DNA of 64,000 nucleotides, taken from NCBI GenBank assembly GCA_024509875.1, contig JAMPIV010017762.1:62001-126000 (forward strand), read 5' to 3'. The first letter of the stretch is position 1. Every line of letters starts with the position of its first letter. The position numbers and the translations under genes were made by a program. This document shows, one piece after another, positions 37,401-48,706 of the stretch. A model generated the notes under the pieces. That model was not told where the DNA came from. It was given only the letters and a program-made list of their open reading frames with translations, and did not search any database. Origin of the DNA: Oreohelix idahoensis. Its lineage: Eukaryota; Mollusca; Gastropoda; Stylommatophora; Oreohelicidae.

Positions 37401-40010
37401 TGTCACGTAGGGTTTATATTCATTTAATTTCCTACATCTTCTTCCTATTCTTTCACCCGAATTCTCTCTTTTATTATCTCTGTATTTCCTTTTTCCTGTA
37501 TATTTTTCATCCATTCGTTTTGCGAATATTATTTTCATATAATTCGCAAACTTTACCTGTTTTCCTTTCTCTAAAACTGAGAATCGCACCTGGGTGGTAT
37601 TGCGTACATGTCAGTCGCGCTGGTCGGACGATAGGCGTGAATTTACAGCATTCGCTAGACATTCGTCTGAGGGTCTCTGGCCTGGGGCGTGAAAATTCAC
37701 CCGAGGGACATGGAAAGTAGACAGAGAGTCTGCATTTCAGTAAACGCATGAGGTTTTTCGTCAGGAAAAACCCGGCTTAGCGTGAAAATCCACTCCGCAC
37801 TGCAGACGGTGGTCTGAGATTTGCAACTCATGCAAGCCCTCGGCCACTGATGGCTGTTACGTCACGCGATAAGCGGACGAAGGTGTTATACGGACAGGGG
37901 AGACTATTTCGCTTGGCGAAATAAGATTAGGATCCTGTGTCCGATTTTAAAGATATTGGCCAAGTTTGAAACTTTAATTTCATTCTCGCTCATAGACTCA
38001 CAGTAGATAGGTTGCTCGTAAACAGAATAGCTGTTAGCGAAGATCTCAGTTTGTTTCGGCAATTTGTCGAACTTCTAGACTTCCAGAAGTACTTTCAGCA
38101 TTTTATTCTTAAGTTGTGCGACTACCTGTAATTCTGTGGTTGAGGTAATTAATATGATAGATATATAGATTTTGTGAGTGTTAAAGTGTTAAATCGCTTA
38201 ATTCATTTTAATCTATTTCTTTAGCGCAGAAGAGAAATAAAGTGGTAGGCTATTATATTTTCTAGGGAAGCATTCACTGGAAAGCAGAATAAAATTAAAA
38301 TTTCTAGCTTATAACGGCAATTGTAGCTATTTATGAATTTAATTTAACCGCTAATACTCAGTCGAGTGTATTTTTCTAAACTAACGTATAAACTCTAGAA
38401 TCGAGCCTCATGAATGGTGACGGAATACGCACGTGTTCCTAATTCATGAGGATTGCTGATTTTTAAATATAACTTACGTCACGGGAAGTTTAAATGATAA
38501 GCAAAGCTCTCTGCTTGCAAGTTTAAATGTAAGTTATAACCAGTACAGATTCTGTTTATTATATTATATGTGTTATTTTTCCTCCACACAGTGAAAGTTT
38601 TGGGGTGACCCTAACTTTACCAGCACCTAGTAGTAGTTTCCATACTTGTGAAGAAATAGACAGTCCTTATTTTGAACCACGTGGGTTTCTTAAGTACCAC
38701 TGGTCTAACAGTGCATATGCAACCCGAGTTAGCCAGAAATACTATATCCCAATAACGGGTTTTCAAAGACTGTAATGATAAATACTGGACCTTGGAGCCA
38801 GATCTTAATTTCTTCTAGAAAAAACTCTACGTAATCTTTCTGCCTGGTGGCGCGAAATACTTCTAGTATTAACTAACATTTCCCGACTATATATATATAT
38901 ATTTTTTGTGGACAAATCTGTGGTGTGACTAAAGTGAATCCTATACTGAGGGAAGGCACCGACCTGACATTCATCATTTCTAGAAACCTACGCTATTGAC
39001 ACTGTGCTCTGCTAACTCCCGCGCCTGGAATAATTTTAGGTGACTTAATCAGACATTTGAACAAATTTGCACACCCAAGTAGTCGTTCCCGGAGACTCCA
39101 AGTTAAATACGTCTTTTGGAACTGGGGACTTCTTGGCAGAAGACTGCATTTTTTTCGAGTCTGTGTGAAGATCTAAAATCAGTGTGTTCCAAGAGGCAGC
39201 GAGCCAAGTCGTGAGTACATGTATGAGAGGCCATGGCGGAATGAATGAGTGTACACTGGTTTGAGTGATGTTTTCACTATTATATCTTTGACACCCTGTT
39301 GCTGTCCTAATTTTTTTTTTCTTCAAATCTGCATAATTTGTTGCTAAGGCTAGAGTTCTTGTGTTTTTGTCTTAGGTTAAATCAGATTTTTTTTTTTTAA
39401 ACTCTGTGCATATAATTACGAGACAAAACAACGAAAACTCTTAGAATCAAACCCTATGTATCTGTGACTCTGGCGCCATCATCTGTTCTCTTAACGGGGC
39501 TGGGCTAAACCTAGAGTTAACACTATAAGGGGGCTATCATCCTTGCAACATTTCCTTGAATTTTTATGACTATGTGTATATGTATTCTCCTTGATGTACT
39601 TTCTTTGATGTTGTGAGCCGATTTTTTCCTGATATTAAAATCGCTCTTGAACTTAATAATAGTGTTTGGTCAGCTCGTTCTAGATAATATATATATCTTT
39701 GTTATAGTTTTCCCACGTCTGTGTGTTTACCTGTCATCACGTGTATGTGCGTGCCTGTGAGTGATAGAAATATACGCAATATGTATATTGGTGTAGTCTG
39801 TCTGACGCTGTAACAACTGTTGTAGAAGATAGGTGAGAGAGAGAAGAATTCTTTTCGCTTTCAGAGACAGCCACTATATCAAAATCTATCATCTCACGTG
39901 TGTGGAAATTCTATTACCTTTCACTAACTCTCACTGAGTCTATCACCTATTCAAACCTATTCAGAAGGGACCAAACCTAGTCTTAATTCTCCTATCGAAA
40001 ATCTACGACA
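37401..40010 (+). repeat. LTR1 3' LTR (2610 bp)
   Basis: Same ends and sequence as 30845-33450 apart from about four substitutions, one extra CTT and one extra T. Directly followed by the GATGA target duplication. Confidence 0.95.
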
Positions 40011-41646
40011 GATGAACAAGTGGGGATTTAATCTAAACGTTAAAAAAACCATAGGAATGATCTTCAGTAGAGGGCGTGTAATTAAAAACAATATAATTGA
40101 CATAAGCATTAATGAGCAAAAAGTATGCACAGCAAAATCAACTAGATTTCTTGGTATGGTATTAGACCAGCAACTAAACTGGAACAAACATATAGACCTA
40201 TTAGTGCAAAGCAGTAGGGGACTTATTAACATGCTAAGATATATGAAAGGAAGTGGTTGGGGCGCCTGCAATAAGACCATGTTAACCTTCTATAAATCAT
40301 TTATTAGGGGCAAACTTGACTATGCCAGTGTTGTCTATGCATCAGCCGCCCCAAGCAATAAGAAAAAACTAGACACAGTCCAAAACCAGGCACTGTCAAT
40401 AATAGCAGGTGCCTCAAAGGGAACATCAGCAGAGGCACTAGAAGTAGCGCTAGGCATTATACCCCTGGAGCTAAGGAGAAAAGAACTGAGATTCAGCTAC
40501 TGGGCAAGAGTGGCAAAAGATCCAACTCACCCAGCACATAAAACCTTTGATAGGGGTAACCAGTACATAGGCCACATTCCATTAAACCATAATAGATACC
40601 CGTCAGGGTGGAAAACAATGGATGAAGTGGATCAATACCCAGACCTATTTAATGCGATAAACAGTAGTGCTCTGTATAAAGCAAAGATCCCACCATGGGA
40701 ATTAAAAGTGCCAGAAACTGACTCCCACTTAACAAAGATCATAAATAAATCTAACGACATAATCTCAGCAAAAAGTAAAACACTAGAGTACATAGAACGG
40801 TATATAAATAATAGCCTAACTATATATACAGATGGGTCAAAAGATGAAGAAGGACAATTAGGAGCAGGAATAGCAATACCAAAATTAAAAATTTATAAAA
40901 GATACAAAGTAACAGGTAATACATCCATCTTTACAGCAGAATTAGTGGCAATCCTAAAAGCTTTAGAAATAGCTGCAGAAAATCCACCAAAAAAAGTAAC
41001 CATTCTCACAGATTCCCTATCATCAGTATTAGCTATCAGAAACAGAAATGAATGTAGCAGGCCAGATATTATAGAGGAAATACTACAGGTTAATACATAT
41101 CTACAAACTATAGGATGCAGTGCAACAATAACATGGATACCATCACATGTGGGGATAGAAGGAAATGAGCTTGCAGACAAAGAAGCCAAAGGGGGGAGAG
41201 CTAGCCATAACAAAATTGAAGTAGGCTTAGGGAAGTTTGAAATTAAGAGCTTAATTGCTCAAGCAATAACTAAAGAGTGGATAAGAGCATGGGACCAAAG
41301 TAAAAAAGCAAGACACTCATATAAAATCCTTAAAAAACCAAGCAAAAAATGTCAAATAAAAGATGAACTAAAAATACCAATTAATAAAAAATTGCTGAGG
41401 CTCAAGCTTGGAACTGGATATTTCATGATTGAGGAACCCACATGTGAAGAGTGTCAAGAACCAAACACAATTAGACACTTTCTGGTGGACTGCAAGAAAT
41501 ATGACCAACAGAGGCAAAACATTAAGACATACTGTAGTAACCACAATGTAGAAATGAGGGTAGAAAATCTCATAGGCACAAAGACCCCTTCAGAAATGCA
41601 AAAGTTAATAAAACACTATATTACAAAAACTAAAGCTAACATATAA
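40011..41646 (+). pseudogene. LINE A ORF2, 3' part (RT end and RNase H)
   Basis: Continues ORF2 after LTR1. It has the end of the RT, the connection region, RNase H (YTDGSKD, TAELVAILKALE, LTDSLSS, and SHVGIEGNELAD with Glu in place of the Ala of copy 1) and the C-terminal CEEC...H...C zinc motif, ending at the same stop as copy 1. The frame is open throughout (544 codons from an internal Met at 40012). On its own it lacks the RT catalytic motif, so the enzyme is not made unless LTR1 were absent. Confidence 0.93.
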
Positions 41647-41986
41647 AAAACAAATAAGGATTTGAGTCAGTAGTCCAAACTCGTGAAAGACTCGCCCCAG
41701 ATACATACAAATTAACCAAAGAAACCATCCAGTGAAAATTAAAAACATACTAACTTAGAAAATAGCATATTTTGGAATTTCTTTTAAAAACCATGCTGAA
41801 CTATAACTACAAAAGGAAAAATACCGACTAGAGATAATATAGTATAAAATAAATACAAACAAAAACATATTACAATAAAGGAAACACGTCCTGATATAAC
41901 CAACAACTCCATGTACATGGTAGATGGTTGAAAGGGGCGTGCTACAAAGAAAAGTAGCAAACACATTAACAAAAAAAAAAAAAAAA
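41647..41986 (+). other. LINE A 3' UTR and poly(A)
   Basis: Almost identical to 14270-14611. Ends with CACATTAAC and an A16 run at 41971-41986, then the TSD. Confidence 0.93.
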
Positions 41987-41998
41987 GGGATAGAGGGG
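41987..41998. repeat. 12-bp TSD of full-length LINE A, right copy
   Basis: GGGATAGAGGGG, identical to 23716-23727. Confidence 0.88.
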
Positions 41999-42974
41999 AG
42001 CTTGAAAGACCAAGTTTAAAGAGGGTGGTCAGTATGTGTTGCACAACGCTGAGTAGCCGCGAGGGCTCTGCACACACTGTCACGAAAAGAAAGACAGTGA
42101 GTCTAAACCCAGTTCAATTTACAACATACAACACAATACATTCAAAACTGTAAATATAAGGTGTGAAAAGTAAAAAAATAAACGTTGGCCATTTCTGTAC
42201 ATTCATGTGAATTTGACTGTGTCCATTAAATAATTCCAAGGTGAAATAGGGGGGGGGGGGGGGGATGAACCTCAGGGTTGAAAACATATTTATATTCGTG
42301 CAAAAATTCATTTTTTACTTTCAAAACAAAATAATTTAGACTTCAAAACTGCAATGTGAAACACGCACACACCCACACCAAGAGCGCAGGTGAAACCTGT
42401 GTTAAACTATTTTAAATAAAGTAGGGGAGTAGGAAAGGATGAATATAGTAAAACAAGGGACTTCATATTGAAAAGGGGTTTATAGTGGTTCAAAATGTTT
42501 GGACTGTTTTGTATTCTGAAATAACTTCAGTGTCCAGTCCATTGCTTGAACAAAGAAAACACTTGAAAGATATCGCTTGGTATTGAAAGCCTCGCCCTCC
42601 CCACTCCCTCCTCCCAGTAGAGGGAGGGTGGCCATTTTGTGCTGCGTAACGCTTGTCTCTTGGCTGGGCGGATTTCAGCCACCAAAGTGGTGGTTGATTG
42701 CACTCAACCTTGAGTCGGCTAGTCGCACTGGCGACGAAAGAGATTCAAATTAAGAGGGGTCATTTCTAGCTTCCATTTCTAAATCTCAAGACACGTACAT
42801 TTTTAAAACAAGGAATATGAATCAAAAAACCTGCCATACAAGGCACACGTACCTACACAAAATCAGTTGCTTCGAACCATACTTGTGTAAGATTGTGTAA
42901 ACCCAAAGCGCAAGTCGAAAATCAACCAAATACATTGGAAGTACTTTGGCCTCCAGAGCAGAGGGGTGGGTGGG
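41999..42974. other. Non-coding flank between LINE A and LINE D
   Basis: About 1 kb without a gene. A G-run at 42250-42264 and a block at about 42200-42410 with GTACATTCATGTGAATTTGAC, ATATTTATATTCGTGCAAAA and CACACCCACACCAAGAGCGC recur, diverged, at 49541-49725 beyond LINE D. The part just before 42975 may be LINE D 5' sequence. Confidence 0.55.
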
Positions 42975-44405
42975 AGATTTAAAGGGCTATCCGGGGAGAA
43001 GACTCAAGACATCTAGCAACCCAGGCAGATCCCAAAAATACAGATGTAGTAAACATATGTCGTTTAAAGATAACGCAAGTAGCTGGTGAGGCTGTCAAGA
43101 TCAAGGCATTAGATGAAGACAAAATTATAAACATCCTTGATCCTGTGTTAGGCAAAAAAGGCGATAGCCAAAATTTCAAAAACCCATTTTGGCATAATAA
43201 TTATCCCAAATCAGAGTGACAGAATAAAAGAGATGTTAGAGGAACTCAAAGTAGAAGCAAAAACAGTGACTCTTGCACACGACATAGAAGTAAAGATAGA
43301 GCTAGCAAAAGTGACCAGTAGATGTGTGTTAAAAGGGATAAACACTACCCTTTCAAGCGAGGAAGTTATGAACATCCTCGCAAAACATAACCCAGACATA
43401 AAGCTGGTACACGTGGACAGAATAATGGTGAAAGGGAGTATCGTTACCCCAGTGGTAGTGATAACAACAGAAGGTAGGGAACCCAAGACGGTACTATTTG
43501 GGAAAACACAAAAAAACACAGAAGCCTTCATTCCCCCAGTGTTGCAGTGCTCCAACTGCATGAAGTTTGGTCATGGGCGCCACACTTGCAGGGGGAAGGC
43601 AGTATGTAGGTTTTGTGCGGGGGCACACCCTTTCACGCAATGCGAAAAGGCAAAGTCAGATACTGACTATAAAAAGGATAATGCAAACAGAAAATGCATT
43701 AATTGCAAAGGAAATCACAGCGCCAGATTCCAGGGCTGCCCAGTATATCAGCAGACCAAAAAAGCATTGAGGGTAGCTATAACAACCCAAACCCCTTTCA
43801 CAACGGTCATTAAAGAATTAAAAGAAAATGATACTTATACGAACAATAAAGTTATAACAGAAATTAAGAGTGTGCAAGAAGATGTCAAAATGCTTAAGTC
43901 ACAGATGGCAAAAAAAAGTAAGAACAAGTTAGAAAGTAATAAAATAGTACCAAAAAACCAGTCAGATGATTCAACTACATCCTCGGATGACACAAGTGCA
44001 CTGAAAAGTACAGAGGCATTGCTTCAAGAAGTGAAAGCCATACAGCACCAAATTTCCCAGGATATAGCTAAACTGACTGTACTGAAAGAAGAAAATGAAA
44101 TGATACTAGTCAAACTGTCTGCACAAAAAGAAGAAAGTGAAATAATACTAAAAAGAATGGAAAGTGAAAAACAGGAGATTAACATAGGGAGAGAAGGGAA
44201 TGTAGCATTGGATGAAAATAGGAAAGTGGTCAAAAAGAACAAAAGCAACCTAGAAGAAACTATCATAGAAACTATCAAAAAACGATTTGAGGGACTGTTA
44301 CCACACTTAGCGGAAGAAGTTAGGGAAATAATGACAAGTTTAAATAAGGATTTTCTTGAGAACTTGATGGATAGTGGGTCCACAAGTACAGGAAATAAAG
44401 AATAA
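42975..44405 (+). pseudogene. LINE D ORF1, N-truncated with one frameshift
   Basis: The conserved domain starts at about 43060 (LKITQVAGEAVKIKALDEDK), breaks frame at an A-run near 43150-43157, and continues open from about 43160 to 44405. Three CCHC knuckles lie at 43550-43745 (CSNCMKFGHGRHTC, CRFCAGAHPFTQC and CINCKGNHSARFQGC). A long coiled coil with repeated Lys-Glu-Glu-x-Glu-Met-Ile-Leu motifs follows. The role is RNA binding as in LINE A. ORF2 starts about 40 bp after the stop. The N-terminal Lys/Glu-rich region of LINE A ORF1 has no counterpart, so the 5' end is missing or very different. Confidence 0.85.
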
Positions 44406-44444
44406 GAGCAAAATTGATAGTTAACCAAAATAAAAGGTATACTA

Positions 44445-47400
44445 GATGATGATAAAATTCAATTTAGAAAGATTTAGAATTATCCAGTGGAATTGTAGGG
44501 GTATTAAAAAAAATTTTGCACCCCTACTATCAGAGACTGGAGGAAATACTGATATATATATGCTCTTCAAGAGACCCATTTAAACCCAAATAATAGATAT
44601 AGTTGTAAGGGCTTTAAGATACTTAGACACGATAGGAAAGAAGGTAGAGGAGGAGGTGTCGCAGTCTTAGTTAGCGAAAAATTTAAAATCATAGACTGGG
44701 AAGTATTTAATACAACCAATATAGAAGGTATCCAGGTTACTATAGCAGCTGAACCAAACAATCTAACAATTCTAAATGTATATGCTAAAGATGGCACAAT
44801 TAAAGATGAAGAAATACTAGCCATAAGCACCAGACTAGGCCCCAAAACAATCATAGTAGGCGATTTTAACTCCCATCATTGTGCTTGGGGTGGACAACAT
44901 GCAGATAATGCAGGAAAATGCCTACTTGACTTCATAGAAAACAATGAACTACTAATACTAAATGATGGATCTGCAACAAGAATTAATCCACAAGCTAATA
45001 GGGCAGACTCAGCAATAGACATAAGTATAGCAACTAACAACCTAGCGAATGTAAATTGGGAAGTGTTACAAGACACAAACTCAGATCATCTGCCCATTGT
45101 AATAACCATGCATGAAAATGTCATTCCAAACCCAGAACCAGAGAAACCTACCTTCAACTATAAAAAAGCAAACTGGGAAGCTTTCCAATCAGAGCTGGAG
45201 GTGATGGAATATAAAGACATGGAATCAGATGATACTGACTTGTGGGCGGAAACACTGACCAATGAAATTCTGAAAATAGCAATAAAGTATATACCAAATA
45301 AAAATATGCCACAACACCTTAAACCAATAAGTAACATTAATAAGAAAAGAGAAACTCAATGGAATAAAGAACCAGTTGCCTGGTGGAATAAAAGCTGTGC
45401 AGAAATTCATGAGAGAAGAAAAAGGGCCTTACAAAAATATAGAAATAACAGAACAGAAGAAAACTATGATAAGTATAAACTTATTAGGAATGAATCTAAC
45501 AGAATAATATTCAAAGCCAAAGAAACTAACTGGAAGGAGTTTTGTCAGTCACTTAAACCTAGCACTCAAATTAGAGAAGTATGGAAAAAGCTTAAGGCAA
45601 TCAAAGGGAACAATAAGAAAACAATAATGCCAACAATCAAACTACCAAAGAGAGCAGAAACAGATAAAGAAAAAGCTAATGCCCTTGCCGAGTATTTCTA
45701 TAAAGTCAGTGCAAAAAGTAGCCTTGGACAGGAAGAAAATGAGAGAAGAGAAAGACTTAGGATACAGTTTTTAAAAGAACTACCAGACCAGATAGATGAA
45801 ACAAACTATTTAGATGCTGATATAACAGAGGAAGAAGTAACTAATGCAATAAAAGATAAATCTAATACTGCCTCAGGGCAAGATATACTTAGTTATGAAA
45901 TCCTTAAGAAAGTACCCAAAAGAACTATAAACATAATAACTTCACTTTATAACAAAATCTGGAACTTAGGAAAGATACCAAAAGCATGGAAAGTAGCTAT
46001 GATAGTACCCATTCTAAAACCCAATAAGGAAGCCCATGAAGTAAGTTCATATAGGCCTATCTCCTTAACATCACAACTAGGTAAAATACTGGAAACTGTT
46101 GTGAATAAAAGAGTTAAATTCTACCTGGAAAAAAACCAGTTATATAGCCCAAACCAGTCAGGGTTTAGAGCAGACAGAAGTACAGTAGACCAGCTTGTAA
46201 GATTAGAACATGATGTAAAGCTAGGGTTCAAGAGGAAAGAGAAAACAGTGGCAGTCTTTCTAGATGTAGCTAGAGCATATGATGAATGCTGGCGCGATGG
46301 AGCTCTTTACAAAATGAAAAAGATTGGCATTACTGGTAAAACCTATAGGTATCTAGAAAACTTTTTACAGGACAGGTATTTTGCTGTACAGGTGAATAAT
46401 GATAGGTCAGAAATATATGAACAACAGAATGGGATTCCTCAAGGATCAGTGATCTCTCCTTCAATTTTCACTATAGCTGTAAATGATTTAGCAGATGAAT
46501 TTAATGACATAAAGAATGCAGTATCACAATTTGCAGATGACTGTGCCATTTGGCGATCTGGAAAAAACTTGGACCATGTTTACAAAAAACTTCAAAATCA
46601 AATAGACAAAGTTTCAGAGTGGATGAAAAGTTGGGGCTTCCAAATTAATGTAAACAAAACAGTAGGTATGATTTTCAGCAAAGGAAATTTAAAAAAAAAT
46701 AACAAAATCAATATAACCATTAAAGGACAGAAAATATGTACCTCCTCAACAACTAGATTTCTGGGCATAACTTTAGATAAACAACTAAATTATAATAAAC
46801 ATATAGACAATTTGGTAGAAAGCTGTAGGGGACCCCTAAATATACTAAGGATTGTAAAAGGTAATGGATGGGGGGCCAGCAATAAAATAATGCTTATGTT
46901 CTACAAGTCCTTCATCAGGGGGAAACTGGATTATGCCAGCATAGTCTATGACTCAGCTGCAGCTTCTAACAAAGCAAAACTGGACAGGATTCAAAATGCA
47001 GCCATGAGAACTATTACAGGTGCATTTATATCGACACCAGTAGAAGCTCTAGAAGTAGCTCTCGGCATACCTCCCCTTGGTCTAAGACGGAAAGAACTGA
47101 GATTAAATTATTGGAGTAAAGTAGCACAAGAAGTGACCCACCCAGCACATAAAGCATTTGTCAAAAACCAACCAAGTGTATGGGACGTCCCCTTAAATAA
47201 AGATAGATATCCAACAGGATGGAGAACTATAGAAGACCTAATGCAGTTCAAAGAACTATCAAACACAATTGAAAATAGTAATAAATACAGAAGCAAAATA
47301 CCACCCTGGGAACTAAAAACACCAATCATAGACTACTCACTTACTGAAAAGATCAAACAAAACATAGAAGATAAGGAAGCCAAAATGATAAGTAGAAAGT

Positions 47401-48257
47401 TCATAGAGCAACTAACTAAACAAAGTCTGGCCGTCTACACTGATGGATCCAAGGGTGATAGTGGGCAACTAGGTGCCGGAGTTGTAATACCACAATGGGG
47501 AATAAAAAAGAGCTACAGTATAACGGAAGGGGCATCGATTTTTACTGCAGAGATGGTAGCAATTCTTAAAAGTCTAGAAATAATCGAAGATAACCCACCA
47601 GAAGCTGTTACGATATTTACAGACTCACTATCATCACTACAAGCACTAGAACACCCAGGTAAATGTAGCCGGCCAGACATAAAGGAAGAAATTCTAGCAA
47701 TTAATACATCACTAGAGAACAGAGGATGTAGTGTGAGGCTAGTGTGGGTTCCAGCACACATAGGTATAGCTGGCAACGAGTTGGCAGACCAGAATGCCAA
47801 GAAGGGAAGAACAAGTATAAACAATATAAAAGCAGGACTGGGAAGGTCAGAGATCAAGAGCCAAGTGAAGGAAACTATAAACGAGGAATGGAAGACAACA
47901 TGGAAGGAAAGTAGAAAAGGCAGACACGCGTTCAAACTGCTGAAAGAACCAACGAGGACATGCCAGGTCAGAGAAGAATTAAAGATACCATCGAACAAAA
48001 AACTGTGGCGTCTCCGACTCGGTGCAGCATACTTCATGGTAGAAGAACCACACTGCCAAGAATGTCAGGAAGAGAATGACATAGACCACTACCTGATCCA
48101 CTGTAAAAAGTATGAACAACAAAGGCTTGAATTAAAAACTTACTATAGAAATCACAATATAGACTTAACAGGTGATAAGGTTTTAAGTATAGATGCCCCA
48201 AGAGATGCCCAATCAATACTTAAAAGATATATACATAAAACAAAGGAAAAAATATAA
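44445..48257 (+). pseudogene. LINE D ORF2: endonuclease-RT-RNase H with one N-terminal frameshift
   Basis: Begins at ATG 44445 or 44448 with the IQWNCRGIKKNF endonuclease start. A (TA)n expansion at about 44551-44560 shifts the frame by two bases, after which it stays open to 48257. The last 1064 codons are free of stops. Visible parts are ALQETHLNP, GDFNSHHCAWGG and NSDHLPI in the endonuclease, LDVARAYDECW near 46260, GIPQGSVISPSIF and FADD near 46534 in the RT, and YTDGSKGDSGQLGAG near 47437 and an AHIGIAGNELAD block in RNase H. A CQECQEENDIDHYLIHC zinc motif closes it. All catalytic motifs look intact, so a single microsatellite slip separates this copy from a full ORF2. Confidence 0.9.
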
Positions 48258-48706
48258 GGTTAGAACTTCAGGAAAATCATCCAACTAAATAGAAATTAAG
48301 CAGCAAGAACTAACAAAGCATTAACAAAAAAAAAAAAAATAACTACTCATAGGACAAGGAAAGACAAGGTATTAAAAAAAAAAAAGGGACAACAACTCAA
48401 AAAGAACAAATACTAATACAAATTAAAACCAAGTGTAAAGGACAATAGTTATCTAGAAACAATACAAAAGAGAAAATAAAATTGACAAATACTAATATAA
48501 ATAAAAATCAGCAACTGCAAAAGACAACAGTTATTTAAATTGAATACAAAATTAGTAAAGAAAATGACACTAAATACCCCAATTATAACCAACTTTCAGG
48601 TTGAACAGGGTAGACCAAGATGAAAAGAGAAGAGGCAACAATGATCAGAGGTTGAGTGCCCGATCTCCACCCATCATTTCATCAAAACAACAACAACAAC
48701 AACAAC
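48258..48706 (+). other. LINE D 3' UTR with (CAA)n tail
   Basis: A-rich 450 bp. Near the end it carries an AACCAACTTTCAGGTTGAACAGGGTA-like block, related to the 3' end of LINE C, and finishes with (CAA)n at 48687-48706, a usual tail for I-type LINEs. It lacks the histone-type stem-loops found in LINE C. Confidence 0.8.

Larger units (their letters stand above)
30845..40010 (+). mobile_element. LTR1: gypsy-type LTR retrotransposon lacking reverse transcriptase
   Basis: A 9166-bp element with complete long LTRs (2606 and 2610 bp), TG...CA ends, a 5-bp TSD, a 3950-bp interior, a polypurine tract and a single 1022-codon frame for gag, protease and integrase. The two LTRs differ by about four substitutions and two small indels by eye, so the insertion is recent. 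No RT or RNase H coding sequence exists anywhere inside. Confidence 0.93.
23728..41986 (+). mobile_element. Full-length LINE A (I/Nimb-like), carrying two nested LTR insertions
   Basis: Bounded by a 12-bp TSD. Without the solo LTR (25867-28658), LTR1 (30845-40010) and one TSD copy each, it is about 6.29 kb: 5' UTR 420 bp, ORF1, spacer, ORF2, 3' UTR and a poly(A) of about 16. Both ORFs would be open without the insertions. It is the reference copy for the family; relatives lie at 99-2795, 8798-14611 and, on the minus strand, 50490-64000. Confidence 0.93.
42975..48706 (+). mobile_element. LINE D: second I/Nimb-like LINE family
   Basis: ORF1 (three zinc knuckles), ORF2 (endonuclease, RT and RNase H) and a 3' UTR ending in (CAA)n at 48687-48706. 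Overall plan as LINE A, but protein identity is only about 60 to 65 per cent by eye. ORF1 seems to lack its N-terminal part, so the copy is likely 5'-truncated near 42975. Few frame lesions remain. Confidence 0.88.
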
